Notes under the pieces: model-generated
What the model saw: only the letters and a program-made list of their open reading frames with translations
Database searches by the model: none
What the model was told of the DNA's origin: nothing
In this document: positions 10,001 to 37,300 of the stretch, piece by piece
Numbering within the stretch: the stretch's first letter is position 1
Layout: each line of letters starts with the position of its first letter
Source of the DNA: Opisthocomus hoazin
Taxonomy: Eukaryota > Chordata > Aves > Opisthocomiformes > Opisthocomidae
DNA length: 64,000 nt
Reading direction: 5' to 3'
NCBI RefSeq assembly: GCF_030867145.1
Contig: NC_134429.1
Location: 16,342,615-16,406,614 of the forward strand
Made by a program: the position numbers and the translations under genes

Positions 10001-13000
10001 CTCCTCTTCCGTGTCCCAGAGTGGGGGCTGTTATTCTTCTTGAGTGTCTCCTGCACTGGCCTACCAGCGGGGAGCTGCCAGTTGCCCGGCGGGCTCTGGG
10101 TCCTGCTGCCGAGGCCACGGGCACTGTCTTCTGCTGTGCGAGAGAGGCAGGTTCCAGCTGCTCCGGTTCCTTCCTTTGGTTAGGCGAGTGCAGGGCAACC
10201 TCTTCCGCCTCAGTCCTGGTGTTAGCCAGCTTTCCAGCTGCTTTTAATAGGAAAATAAAATATATAAACTTGTTATATATAATACTTAATGGAAATGCCA
10301 AGATAACTCGGTGGCTGGGAAAAGTCACTTTTGCAATGTTTTTTTAACAAATGTTCACCTCTTTAGTCCTCAGACAGTCTGTTGCTCCTCGACCGGAGCT
10401 CTCCCCCCAAACACACGGCATCTTCGAGGCACCCTTCGTGCTGTGCGCGTGGAGCACCCGCGACTGTCCCACTCCCCGAGTGGAACAGGAGTGAGGAGCG
10501 ACCTGTTGCAACTGGTGTGCATGCAGGGTGCTTCCCATTATGCAAAAATGTGCCTCAAAATAGAGGAACTTCTGCCAGCGACTGTTTTAGCGCTGTTAAA
10601 TGTAGTTGGCCGTGGGTACGGGGAGAGAAGCGTGGAGGCTAGTGCGCACCATGGTTTCGTAGGGTGCATGAATAGGAATATAGGTACAGCTCATATTTTA
10701 AAATAATATTAACAGTATGAAACTAAGCTAATGAAGATAGATTTTTTTAATGTGGTATTAAAATACTGAAGAGGATTTTGTTACAGAGTAGAGTAAAACA
10801 GCTTCCTGTAGAGTATGAAAGTGAGGAGTAATAATGTGAGATTAAAAGCCTCGGACAGGAAGGGACTTACTGTAAGCCCGCATGCTTCCCAGTGTTTAAT
10901 CTGGGGCAGGTTTTCCCAGTGCTGATGGCTGTTTTTGACAGTGTATCCTTAACCAGAGTGATAACAGAAGTTTGCACTCTTGCTTTTTTCTGCTGAGTTT
11001 GCGATGAAGTTGAGATCGTTGTTCCGCGCCCTGAAGTGGGGTAGACGGGCAGTGCCGGTGCGAAGGCAGGTGTAGGCATGGCTGCACCAGAGTGTCACTG
11101 GTATGGCCACAGAGAGCCACTGAGTCATGCTCTGTCTGACCAGGCTGCACGGGCGGCTTTCTTGTTTTGAACTTAGAAGTAAAATGGGGTGACATGGCTT
11201 TCCCCTTCTTTTTTTGAAGTTGTGGAACTTGAAACCTGTTACAGTACTGCTGGTAGCGTAGGTTCAGGCTTTTAAAATTCCCCTACCCAGCTGTCTTCAC
11301 TTCCTGCCTTGTGTGTGTGTCTGCTTCAGCGGTTTGTTGTGAGGAGGCTTTACGAAGATGTGCAAAGTAACAGTCAGTTCTTACATAATTAGAAAAAAAA
11401 AGTTGTATTAAGTGTAGAAAATACCCGTTGATCTCAGACAGTTGCATTTTGAGAAGAGATCTCTTGCATCTTCCTCGGTAGTTCGTAGTAACTTACCGAG
11501 AAATGGGTGCTTCAAAACCACAGAGGTGTTGGGACGCACGAGCTCTGTCGAGCGGCAGACTCAGGGATGCTCCAGGATCCCGGACACATACACTCTCTCC
11601 AACAGGCTTTCCCATAACAACAGCAAATCCTGTGGGTTTCAAGAACGAGATCAGGCCGAGAGCTCAGTTAGGTCTGTCACGGTGCTGGTGAAGCTACATT
11701 GGTGGTGGAGGTCCTGTGTCTCTTCAGACCACTTGCTTTTGTGGGCCTGCCTGAACGTTTCCAGTTCTTGCACCCAGCACCAGGCTGAGACTGTGGCTGT
11801 GGGACGGAGCCCACCGGTGTGCTCTGCTGCTGCGAGTCCCTGCAGCTTCAGATTGAGACGCGCCAGCTGCAAATCTGCGTCTTTACCTGAATTCTTGGGT
11901 TCGTCTTGAGACCAACTTGTCGTGCAACTGTGCTTTCTTCGCCCTGTGGCTCATAATCAGACACCTTCCGTGTGAACCAAACAGCAGCGCTGGTTTTTGG
12001 CGATAATTCTCCCTGGTGGAGTGCAAATTCTGAGACAGGAGTTTAAGGATTTCTGACTTGTTAGTGGCAGTGAAGGAAAAAAAAAAAGCTGAAGAAGGAG
12101 GATATCTTTTTCAGGATCCTGAACTGATGTGGTACCAGATCGTTTCTGGTGTGCGTCCATACCTTCTGCTTTTTGCAGGTTTTAGCCTTGAACTTCATGA
12201 TTTGCCTTGTTTTAAGGGAGTGCAACTCCTGTGCTGGTTTGTAGTTCGGCAGCCTTTGTAAGCTCTGTTTAAGAGATTAAATATCCAGACATTAAGCTCG
12301 ATTTGGAACTGTTGGGGAGGAATTGCACTTCTGTATGTAGTTTGTGTGCCTGCAGCGGTCTGAGCTGTGGGGAAGACAGGCGGGTGATCTTGAGCACCAG
12401 GTGGTTTAGAGCATAATATAATCTTTTAAATTTCATTTACCACATTAGTAGCATAGAAGTGGCAGATGTGTTTAGTTCTGGGGTGAGATCTCTACGAAGA
12501 TGATGCTTCCTGGCAGGCTGAGAGATGGGCTTTGGGCTGGAAGGCGTCGGTAAATGGCTGCTGTACACCTGCAGAGGAGGATACTGGCTGTAGTAATATG
12601 CTCGTGAAACCAGTTTTGCCTTCTGTGCCAGTTAGTCTTTCTGGAGTTCAGCTCTTCATCAGAGAGCAGCTCCTGTTGGTGTTTACATCATAGCTCTGTG
12701 ACAATATCAGTGTGCCAAGAGGTCCAAGGTCTTTTAACTGTGCTTGACAGCTGAACGCGTGCTGTCTCTTCATTAGTGGTTTGCGATCTTGACAGAGAAC
12801 TGGTGGGTTGTGCGCAGAGAGCTTTGCGGTGAAGTGTTGGCTGTGCCAGGTTTGTAACACAAGCGTTTGAGTAGTACCGTCCCTGTATCGTACTGGTAGG
12901 TATCTCTGGTGAGGAGACACGACTGCTTGGAGCGTCGGAGCTGATTATCCCTTTGGGGCCCTTGATCTGGGAGACTTGTCAATTTGAAAAGTAAAAGTTT

Positions 13001-16000
13001 GTAGTGGGGATAGAGGAGGTGTCGGAGGGCAGGTACCTTGAAATGGATGTGATTAATTGAGGAACAAATTATCAAATACAAATACTTTATTTAGAAATGT
13101 GTGGTGTTTATAAGATACGAAGTGAAAGTGGTGTGGAAGGGTAAAAGTGGTTAACAGATTAGTGTGAGTAAAACTCTGTGAATAGTGTTCCCTTCGTTGT
13201 GGACTCCTGAGTGCTTTGAGCCCACGGGAGTTAGATGAATAACCTGCTTTCTGTACAATTACATTGTTTGGGGTGTTGAGGGGAATTAATGGTCTTATTT
13301 TTAGTCTTCAGAAATAGCTGTTTTCTTGCAGGCTCTCAAACAGGATCTGGAAGCTGTGATGGGCTGGTTAAGCTGAAGTTAAGACTTGTGAGTTAATGGA
13401 GCGTACTGAAGAGCACTGCGAAATGGTTCTTGGTCACCAGCCGGCGGTTGCTGGCAGCACGCGGCTCGTAGCCGGTACCGGTGATGAAATGGCAGCAGTT
13501 TCAGGCCTGCCTGAAAGAGGAAGCCATGGTGCTGCCGGGGATCGGCAGGAAACCGGTGCAGGATGTGCGGACAGATTTGACAGCTCGGTTTCCTTTGGCT
13601 CGGAGAACGTACACAAGTGAACCTGAAACCAGACTTCAGTTGCTTAAAAATAAAAGGAATCTTAGCAAGATTGAAGGCTTGTGGTTTCTGCATCAAATTG
13701 TTTTTATGGTTAGAGTGAAGGCAGGATCGTGCTGATTCTTACCCCTTGGTTTAGGAGGGAACGCCGATTGTGTGCAAAGACCCACAAATGTGGGAAATGA
13801 ATTCTTCAGTCAGTAGTTCATATTGCGGTGAGAGTATATTGCAACTATTCCACTCTACAGGCAGTTTTTGGAGCTGAGGAGCTCCCACGGTAACACTGCA
13901 TTTCATGTGCTCGCCACTAAAATGGGAGAATTAGGCTTGCACAAGAGGGATTGCGGCCCTCAGTGTCAGGATGCATTTGGGACAGCATTTCTTGCAACTT
14001 GTGCTTGGTAAATGGGAACTCGCCATAGGTACCGTGGGTTTCTCCATTCTTCTGCGATCTGTCGGTGTCTTCTGGCGTGTGTACAGGCCTGTGTGGAGAA
14101 AGTGCGAGGTTTCACATTTGCGCTTGCTCTGGGAAGGATTACGTGCAGCGTCCCGCTGGAGACTGCGGTTAGCCGTGCGTTGCAGCGCTCGCAGTGACCG
14201 CTTTTTGGGATTAATCCCACGTGCAGATCAGCTGCCTTTCATGAAAGTGTAACTGAGCTTTAAAGCAAAATTCTGTGAAATGGGCCCATTTGGTCTGGAA
14301 TAGGATCATCTGACGAATTTGAAGAAGTTTTAGAAGGATTTGTGATCCACAGTTTCCAGGATGCTAGATCCTAGTTTTCCAGGATACGGTTGAGTTCTGT
14401 GAAGTTCTGCTGGTGTGATCACGTGCTGAACAGGTTAAAACGCCACAAATATTAGAAGTATGATCAGCTAACGTGGACTTTACTGAAGCACTGAAGGTTT
14501 TCATTACAGTGCAGAGAGCTTTGAGAAATTAAATCAATTCAGTGTTGTGGTTTTTTTTTTTATGAAGTCTTTAGATCTTGTTGAGCACAACCAAGTCACA
14601 TTGACTTGCATTACATTCCCAGTCTTTATCAACTCTCCTCTCTGGGCTTGGCCAGATGGCTCACGATTACATGGCTCAGAATCCACTCGCTGCTCTCAAA
14701 CTGGGATGACTTCAGTGCTTTCCAGTCTGTTTCAGTTCCCTCGGGTATTAAAACTGCTTGGAGTGTTTTCTAGTCCTGCTGGATGGTGTATATGTAGACT
14801 TCCTTTTATTAGGCCGCTTTGGAGGGGGAACAAACCCAAATCCTGTCTAACATCTTTTTCTCCCTCCCTTGGTGTTGCACTGTGGGGGTGAGTTATTCTC
14901 TAGTCATATCTCATATTGGACCAAGTTGCTTTTAAACCCCAAGTCAATGATGCGTGTGTCTTTAAAGCTTCTCCTGCGGAAGGGTAGGTCTGAGGGCAGT
15001 GCATCTAAGCTCCCTAAAAATGAGCTTGTTTTTGGCTGTGTTCTGTGGGCCTCTTAGGAGTGGAAACCAAAGTAGCTCATCCTGCTTATCTAGAAAGCCT
15101 GCTAATCCAAGTAAAATAACTTATTCAACAATTCCACTTTCCCACTGGTAAGACTTTGGAGGCCTGTGCTTAAGACACTAAATCTGTTTAAAATTTAGGC
15201 TATCTTGTTTCAGTATTTAAAGATAAAGTCGTATATCCATTAAAAAAAAAAAGGGTGAGGGGATGCCTAAAGGTGTGCTCAAATGCGTTCTGGTCCTTTA
15301 AAGATGTAATCCTGAAGTGTCTGATGGGGGGAGCGGGGGCAATTAAACAACTGCATGAGAACTGTGGTAGTCACTTGACACAGAGAACTTCTCGAGGGCC
15401 AGTTCAGTGTTTTTCATGGTAAACTTAGTTAATTTTTTCCTTTAGAAAGGAGAAAACAAAAAACCCCAACCCCTATCGTGCTTTTCCAGGTGCCCTGTTG
15501 TGCAGTTCAGGTTCTGCTTTACGCTTCAGAGTGCGGCCTCGGGGTGTTTGCTCTCTGTTTTATTCCAGAAAGCTTAAAGGATTGGGTCACCTGGTAGGAA
15601 AAGGTGGTGTGTGGTTCAGAGCTTGCCTCACGCTCACACCTGGTGTAGGGTGGTACGCGTCCCAGTTGGTGATGTGGACAGTACCAACCCTGTGAAATAA
15701 GTGAATTTGAGATGCAGGGCGAGAGTAAGCAGTGCTTTTATGGGAAATACTCTCAATTAGAACTGCTGGTGTTCTCTACAGTACGAAAGTAATTATGTAG
15801 ATAAAGTTGATTGCTCACTGCAAGAATCGGAATTGACTGTTGCAGGAGTAATGCAGCCTGCATGCGAGGCAAGCCCGTGCGGCTTGTGCTTTCTCTTGGC
15901 TGGTGTCTGAGCCGAGCCCTCACGAGCAGCTTTGCTCCCAGAGCCAGCGTGGGCACTCGGCTGTGCCGAGGGACGGGCGAGCAGTGGAGGTTTGTGGTAC

Positions 16001-17923
16001 AGCCATGGGATCTGATGTGCTTTGTGATACCCCGGGTTCATTTTATTGCTTGCTTGATGCTCTCTGGAGCGATGCGTTTTAAAGAGTAACACTAAACACA
16101 TCCATTTTGCAAAGGCCTATGTGAGCTTTGCTTGTACAAGTGCATATAGAGAATTGTAAGATTTATAGTTGATCGTGGGTCGGTATGCTGCCGCGAGCAC
16201 AGGAAGTGCTTCAGAGTCTGGATTTTTCCTCTAGTGTGCTTTCCGGGTTCTGGAGAGGCTGCCTGAAGCAGATGTGTAAGCTACAAGCTGCAGGTAAATA
16301 AGGAAATACGAGTTATTGGGGTGAGAGGGTAGACGAGGAGGTAGAGCAGGAAGGGAGGAATACAGCGAGGAGGAGGAGGTGCCTGCAGGGGAGGCAGGGC
16401 GGGGGTGAGGCTGGGTCCCTCTGAAGGAGTGGCTGCCTGGGGCTGTAACCTGGGGGTGGGTGGGCTTGTCCTCTTCTGATGGCACTTGGGGTGAGCACGG
16501 ACAGCTGAGCAGAGTTCCCAGGTCAGGGTGGGCAGTGTCGTGAATACCAGTCAAAACTGAAAAAGCATGCAAGAAGTGGCTGGGAAACCCAGTGTGGAGA
16601 GTTGTTTTGTACTAAATTTATGAGTTCTGAAAGGAATTCACGAAGGCTGCGACCTGTGCTGTGCGGCAACGCGGCTGAGTGGCTGTGTGCGGGTAAATCC
16701 TGAAACAAAAGGCAGATGGTGGTGCCTTACCGTGTGGGTAAGGCTGGCGAGGCAGGCTGGTAGTTAGGCTGGTTTTAGTTGGTGTGCTTGAGCTGGTTAG
16801 GTAGGCTCCATACCTGTTTTGATGTGTTTTCCTCATAAAATGTGCTTAACAAGTGACTCATCCCTTTCCACCCTTGTTTTGAGCGTGAAGCCTTTCTTAA
16901 TTTGAGACTGAGCTGCTCTGTTCCATTGCCTGTTTTCTTTCTGGTGACTTTTTTTATTCTGAAATGTGACTTTTCATCTGTGGTGAGTGCCACCAGCATG
17001 GCAGGGCAGAACTAGGTGAGCACCTTCGCAGTTGAAGCAATGTCGACTAATATTACTTGGATATAAACGGTTGAGCTGACCTGAACACAGAAGATGTCTG
17101 CTGAAATGGAAACGATTGCTTTGTCCTTCTGAGTAAATGTGAGTTTGCTTCAGGGTTGAATTTCAGAGCTTCTTGTAGTGTTAGGGAAGGGCCTGTTGGT
17201 ACGGCTTTGCTGTGCGTACTGCTGGTTGTCCTGGGTGAAACAGAGGTCTGCTGCATAAATCAGAAGATTCTATTATTTTCAAATTGAAATATGGCACCAA
17301 GTAGAGGATTGGTGATAACGCCCGCTGCCTACGCAAATCCTTTCTCTCTGGGGGTGTTGAAGATGTATAGATAGCAGCGTTGCGAGTGCGTGACGTACCA
17401 GATGCCGGCTGATGTCCTGCTCTGAGAAAGCGCCTTTGCTGCCATTTCCTAAAATTGCCTGCCGGTGGATCTCTCCGTGGCTTGTGGGAACGGTGGTGGT
17501 TAGTATTCCCCTCCAAGTACTGTTTTTAGAAGCTTTTGAGGCTGTTTGTTATGAAGTTAGCTGTCTCAATCTTTGAGCATCCCTGCAGCAGCTGAAGAAA
17601 AGCTAGTGGTGTAAGGTTTGTTTTGAGTCGCTCGCTGTTACCTTGCCTTGCAAGCGTCACGATGTGATGTGCAGTATCAAGTCATGTTGCCAGCTGTGAC
17701 CAGAATGCTCAAAAACCTGGAATTGCTTTGTATTTCTTCCAGATCACTCCGAGAAGTGAAACCCCCAGGAGATGCCCAAGTGCATAGTTCTGTAGGGATC
17801 AGTTCAGTTTTTTCCATGCGATGGCAACATCCTTGCTAGGCTAAAGCACTGCCACCATCCTGAGGGTAAATTTGCTGCAGTGGATGTGTCGTCTTGTCCT
17901 CTCCCCCCACAGTTTGGCAAGAG

Positions 17924-17962
17924 CTAACTCAGTTAGCAAGTGTTCTAACTCAGTTAGCAAGT
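17924..17962. repeat. Tandem duplication, 18-bp block with 21-bp period
   Basis: CTAACTCAGTTAGCAAGT occurs at 17924-17941 and 17945-17962 without change, in CDC42 intron 1. Each copy holds the short palindrome CTAACTCAGTTAG. Confidence 0.85.
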
Positions 17963-19122
17963 CTCTGCTGCTGTAAATAAAACTACTTCCAATAATATGG
18001 AAATGTTGAAAGTCAGTGGGAGCTTTGCCACTGGGCTTGCTGAGGTCAGGATTTCACACCTGTATGCGAATGAGTGGCCAGAGGCCTGGTGCTTTTCTAA
18101 TTAAAGTAATATATTAATGCAGGGCGGCTGTGTCCGGCACTGGAGGTAGCTAACAAATGTTTGGAGGAGGTATTGATGGCAAATACTGATTTATTTCATG
18201 TGCTGAAGTCTCTGCTGTGGCAGTGTTGAAGTAGCTGGGTGCACCATGATTTTGCAATGTCTGGAGGGTGACACGGATCCCTGGGAGCTGGGTGCCCTGC
18301 TGAGCAGCTCGGTTCTGTTAGGCACCTCAGGCTGGGGGTAAAGGCATGTGCTAAGTGGCGACTTTAACCAAAAGATTGTAGAACTGTACTTAGGCTTTCA
18401 AAAAAACCCCAAAAAAACAACCCCCCTAAAAAAGGCAGGGGGAGGAGGAATTAATCCTGTTTATGTCTGTCTGTATCTGCTTATTTTTATCCTGTAAACT
18501 AGTTTCAGAGCTCGTAGTGCTGTGTTTCCTGCTGAGTTTTCTTTGCTGAAGCGCTCTCCAGAGGGAAGATCTCTTAGGAGGCGTATGTGTTACTGAGCAG
18601 CTAGCAAGAGCCAGGCATACACTTTGGCTTTCAGTGCATGTAAGGCTGGATGCTTCTATGCATTAAAAACAGTCTGGAGAGGCCTTAAGACCTCTTTTCC
18701 TCACTTTTATGTAACTAAGAAAAAATCACACTGTATTTACCCAGTCCTCCTTCCCAGTGTAGAAAAATGACCTTGCCAGCCATATTCTTAGGTGGTGGCT
18801 GGTGATTGTATGCGGTCGGAGGGGTCTTGCTGTAGGGAGGAGGGATTTGTGTTTATGAAAGTGAGCAGCTTTGTATCTTGTGCGTGTGAGGGAGAGAACG
18901 GATCTACCCGCTCATCTAGGAATGTCTCAATTTCAGATCCCATACATGCTGTTCGTGGCTTGGGCTCCAGCTGAAGCTCATCAGTGACATACTGACAATG
19001 ACACCCAAATACGTGTATATATGTACTGCTGTCTGGTGAGAAAGAGAAACATCTAAATAACGTGTATCTCTTTTTTTCCTTCCAGGTTCTCACTGGAGTT
19101 GATATTCTAATACACTTCAGCT

Positions 19123-32984
<13,862 letters not shown>

Positions 32985-33034
32985 ACGTCCCTCCACAGCC
33001 CCTTCTGCAAAGCTGGTGTTTGATGTCATACTAA

Positions 33035-33041
33035 AAGCAAT
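33035..33041 (+). promoter_or_regulatory. Candidate miR-137 seed site in the CDC42 3' UTR
   Basis: AAGCAAT, complementary to miR-137 bases 2-8, about 50 nt after the stop codon within a well-conserved block. miR-137 control of CDC42 is reported in mammals. This is a seed match only. Confidence 0.45.
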
Positions 33042-33457
33042 GTTTAATTCAAAGTAAAGATACAAATTTTTAAATTTGTTTTCGCAATAATGACAAATGC
33101 CCTGCACTCCCATCTCCCCCACACAATCCCTGTGTGAGATGAGAATGTTAGTGTTTATTCCCCAACGCCCCTTCAATTCAGTTAAACTAGTTAATTTTGA
33201 GTAATTATCTATTATCAGAAAACACTGATCAGTACTAGTTTTTTATTTTGTTTACTGTTTCTAATTTTTTTTGTTTAAAATCCAGGCATGCTTGTCATGA
33301 CTTTTTCTGTAACAGACTAATTCTAGGCTGTTTGACTGAAGCCTTGTCCCTTACACCAGTCTGGCAAGACCTTCTAGGGCTGTTCTGCAGCCGGCAGCCT
33401 GGGTGTGAGCAGACTTTAGTACTAAAGACAAATACAGGAAAGTAACATGTCCCAAGC

Positions 33458-33464
33458 TGGTGCT
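33458..33464 (+). promoter_or_regulatory. Candidate miR-29 seed site in the CDC42 3' UTR
   Basis: TGGTGCT, complementary to miR-29 bases 2-8. miR-29 repression of CDC42 is reported in mammals. This is a seed match only. Confidence 0.45.
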
Positions 33465-34275
33465 CCTCTAAGGAGGAGTGTAGAAAATGTATCTGCATCT
33501 CCTCTGAAGTTGCCTTGTATCTCTTCCCCTGGCTTTCCACTGTGCAGATCATAAATTTCTACCCCATCCTCTTAAGTTATGAAGCCTTAGGAGTAGGAGA
33601 ATCCTTTTCTCTGGATGCACCATCAGACTTGAAACTAGCTTGCCAGTCTCTTCCTTAATCTTTGACATCATAAGCTTTTGTCACGTGATGATGAAATAAC
33701 TGCACCTTTTAAAGCATGCCCAACTGATTCAGTTGGCTTTTAACAAATCCATCTTCTGCCAATCCATAATTATTAGAGAAACGCTTACAGTGACCAGCAT
33801 ACACACTGCTGTTGGGACACTCCGAAGGGGCCTGGGGTGTGTTAAAACGAGTTTTGGAGCTGGCCCTGGTGGTGCATCTCTTGCTGGATGGTTTGGCATC
33901 CTTTAGAGAGGGGTGGAAGGATAGACCTGTGTCAGGAGGAAGGAACTGCCAGGAGAGGTTTCTAATGTTTAGTGTGGCACCATATAGGGACCAGGTAAGG
34001 GAATCCCCTTTTTCTGCATCGTGCTTGTAAGTAACCCCGAACCTGTAAGATGGGCTCCAGCCCGCTGAGGATTGCGTGCAGAGTCTTCATGCAGACCCAC
34101 TGCAGTGTTGTAGGGATTTTACCAAAAATATATTTTGGCTTGCAAATTTGAAGTTTTTTGAAGACGTAAGGAATCTTCTTCATCTTCCAAAATTCCGATT
34201 TCTTGTAGACTCATTAGTGTTGAACCAATGCTTTTTCATGTCTAAGTTCTTTGTATATGCATTCTTTTCAGATGT

Positions 34276-34281
34276 ATTAAA
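34276..34281 (+). terminator. Poly(A) signal ATTAAA, distal end of CDC42
   Basis: Part of GATGTATTAAACATAAAGTA, which resembles the end of the human CDC42 mRNA as I recall it. Cleavage is expected near 34295-34305. Confidence 0.75.
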
Positions 34282-34300
34282 CATAAAGTATCTTCACAAG

Positions 34301-37300
34301 CGTGCCTGAGGGTAGTTCTTTCCCTTGACTTTCTCTCGAGTGTGGAGGACTTGTAAATATGGCTTTTATCCCTTGGGATCCCCACTCTCCTCCTTGCAAG
34401 TTTATTTGGGTCTTTCCATAATGCTTAATCGTGTCAGTCCTTGTCTTCCTTCATCTCTGCTGCTGGCCTCAGTTCTGTCAAGATTGCTTTCATCTTTGAT
34501 GCAGAGTCTTTGCTGTCGTACCCAGCTCTGAAGAGAGGGCACGGTGATTCTCAACAAAAGGAATACTCGTTGTGCATGTTCCCAAATATTAAAAGTTAGC
34601 TTTTGGGGGTCATGGGGCTCTTGCACCTCTTCTTTCCAGAGGCTCGTCTTTGTGAAAGTTCCCTGTTTGCAGGCAGATAGCAAAAGCCTGAAGGGGACAA
34701 GTGGCATCATACACATCTCCCTCCCCAAAGCGCACAGAATTTGACACCTTTTTGTTAATTCTCCAAAGAAATGGTGAAGTCTTACACTGTTGATGCATAT
34801 CTTATATTAATTATTAAAACACATTCCAAAGAGCCTTATGAAAGGTCGTTTTCATTTTAAGAAGCTGACTTGTGGGTGCTGTAATCCAAAAGCTTAGTGT
34901 TAAACATGTGCTTTGCACTTTCCAGAGTGATTAGTGCTGCTGTTCAACTTTGCAGTTCAGTTTTTAATTGCTGCCTTCTGTGGGGAGGCTTGGCTGTGGG
35001 TCTGTGCATCCCAGTGGAAAGTACTCCTGGTACTCGTGGTGCTTAGTGACAGCTGAGCGTTGATGGTTGCTCCGTGTGCTTACAGCAGACTGAAACAGGC
35101 TTCTGCACCTTCTGATAGCTAAACCGAATTCATACATCGAAAACTAGCAGCAGGACTGGTGCCCAGGGGAATGCCTGCATGAAATCAGGCAGGAAACCGC
35201 CTCTGAAGTGGAGGGAGAACCCTTTAGGACTTCTGCTTCAAGTGGCAGGGTTACACTGTCAGGCTTTTTCTGTCTCGGACGCACCGTCACATGGGGATTG
35301 CCTGCAGCTATCTTGTCCCTCTGCAGACGTTTTTCTGGCAGTGACCTGTGCCAGTCCTTTCGTGCAGGTCCATTTGGCTAAGGAGCGAAGTCTGTTCTGG
35401 TAAATCGGTGCCACAAGGTTAAACCTGGCTCTGCAGGGAATCCTGGAGGTGCTGGGTGATGGACAAATGTCCTTTTCGAAGAGCGGAGCTGTTTCCTTCC
35501 ATGATCCTGCTAGTACAGAGCTGTCCCGGTCCAGACTGGGGACGAGATGCTGGAATTGGTTGAACTCAAGCAGCCGAGCTTGTGGGCTTTTTCACATCAT
35601 GCCTCTCTTCTCTGGAGCTCAGTAGTGAGGTCTCTCCCAGGCTGGGTGTGTGAGATGTGCTCTGTGTTGCCACATTGTATGAGCTTCTCGTAAGAGCTCC
35701 TCAGTGACTGTGTCCTTCCTGTGTCAAGGCGCACAAAACGGGCAAAGGCAGGCAAAGCCACCACTTTCTTCCCCTGCTGGGACCGCCGTTTTCAGCTTGC
35801 GGATCTGAAAGCAAAGGTTTTGGAGGCAGGTGGGAACACTTGGCTCTTCCCTTGATGCTCGTATGAGCTGGGACTGCCTCATGTTACTGCTTTTACAACA
35901 GAAGAATTGCCCATGTGAAGGTGGACCCGCAGCTCAGGGCTGTCTTCCTTCTCGCCCGTGAGGGTTCTTGAGGTACCTGTAGCAGCTCACTAGCACAAAT
36001 AGTACATGAGGTCTGGGCTGGCTGCTTAACTGACTGCCACATGTGTTAATGATGTCTCCTGAAAAGGGACGAAAATCTCTGGTGGGACAGCATCTGGGAA
36101 TGACAGTAACATTGCTCCAAGGACTGGAGGCTGCATGGAAACTGAAGAGGAGCTTCTTGCTTTAATGGCTGGGATGCACAGCGATTTCTTAATGAAATCT
36201 TTTGGTTATTCATGTAGCTCTTCTGCTAAACAGCCACTTCTCCCAGCACAAGGAATAGGGTAGTGATTTCTGGGTTTCGGCTGGCTCTCAGGCCAACCTC
36301 CGGTTCCTACTACTAGATCAGTTTTGCTTAAAAGCAGGTAGTGAGCAGAGCTGTTGCTTGTGTGGGCTGCTCTGAACGAGTGGCTCTGTATCTTCAGCAG
36401 CGGCTTGTTGTCTCTGGAGCAGTGATCATGCCCTTTCCCTGCCTCGGCTGCATGTTACCGTACCATCCTCCACATGAGCTCCATGAAGCTGCACAGGGAG
36501 ACGACTGCGCTCACTGATTGCACGGAAATGTAACATCTTGCAGGATATGTTCCTGCTGAACTAGTGGACTCTGCTGCCTGTTTTTCATGGTTAAGCTGAT
36601 GCCAAAACAACTGCAAGGGAGGAGGTAGGAGAGCAGATCTGGCGTAGAGGCTTAGGGAGGAGGTGGGAGCACGCACACAGTCTGACCAGTTCAGCTGTAT
36701 CGGGTTAGACACCTGTATTCTGTGGTGACAGACAGCATGAATCAGTTTGTTTTCCCACTGTGCTGTTGTCGACAGAGTTGAAATATGGAAATTGAGGACT
36801 ATCAGCTAAATAGGCAAGGAGTTAATGTGGAGAAAAGTCCGGCCTCTCTTGTAAGGGACGTGCTCGCATCAGTAATCCAAAGCAAGAGGTTGGACTCCAG
36901 GGTTGATTACTGGTCGGAAGAGTGCTCCAGGGCAGCAGTTACTTTCCTGAGCAGGAGATAACTTTAGGCACGCCCTTACTCTCAGTCCCTTCCTTGCTGA
37001 TTTAGTTAGTATGTGGAAATTTCCCACTGTGTATGAGCTGATCTAACTAACCCTGCCTTTGCTGCAGCTCCTGATGCAGGCGTCGTCTCTGCCTGGCTGC
37101 TGTAACTCAGACTGGTGTGAAGCTCGTGTCGGGCTGGCCGGTGTTTTCCCTCTCCAACCTTCCTGTGTTGTGCCATCAGGAACACATTGGAGATGTGAGC
37201 TGCTTCGCGTTCTCCCTTGCCTGTTTTCCTGTGGGGCAGTGGGAAACTCTTAGCCTTGGAAGAAATGGTGCTACTGAACAGCAGATGCAGCTGCGGTCTT

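Larger units (their letters stand above)
5573..19085 (+). other. CDC42: CDC42 intron 1 (13.5 kb, in 5' UTR)
   Basis: Runs from the donor GTGAGCGGG to the acceptor CCTTCCAG. The first 700 nt are CpG-rich; the rest is AT-richer and T-rich on this strand. It holds one CR1 3' stub (6466-6590), a T20 run (7021-7040) and a 21-bp tandem duplication (17924-17962). I see no other coding exon. Extra non-coding 5' UTR exons cannot be excluded; one acceptor-like site is at 9949. Confidence 0.8.
32985..34300 (+). other. CDC42: 3' UTR of the ubiquitous CDC42 transcript, end approximate
   Basis: AT-rich sequence after the CVLL stop codon. Several stretches agree with my memory of the human CDC42 3' UTR, for example CATACTAAAAGCAATGTTTA near 33027 and AATAATGACAAATGCCCTGC near 33086, and the stretch from about 34205 to 34300 before the poly(A) signal. 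Such conservation between birds and mammals suggests functional elements. The 3' end is set by ATTAAA at 34276. Confidence 0.85.
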
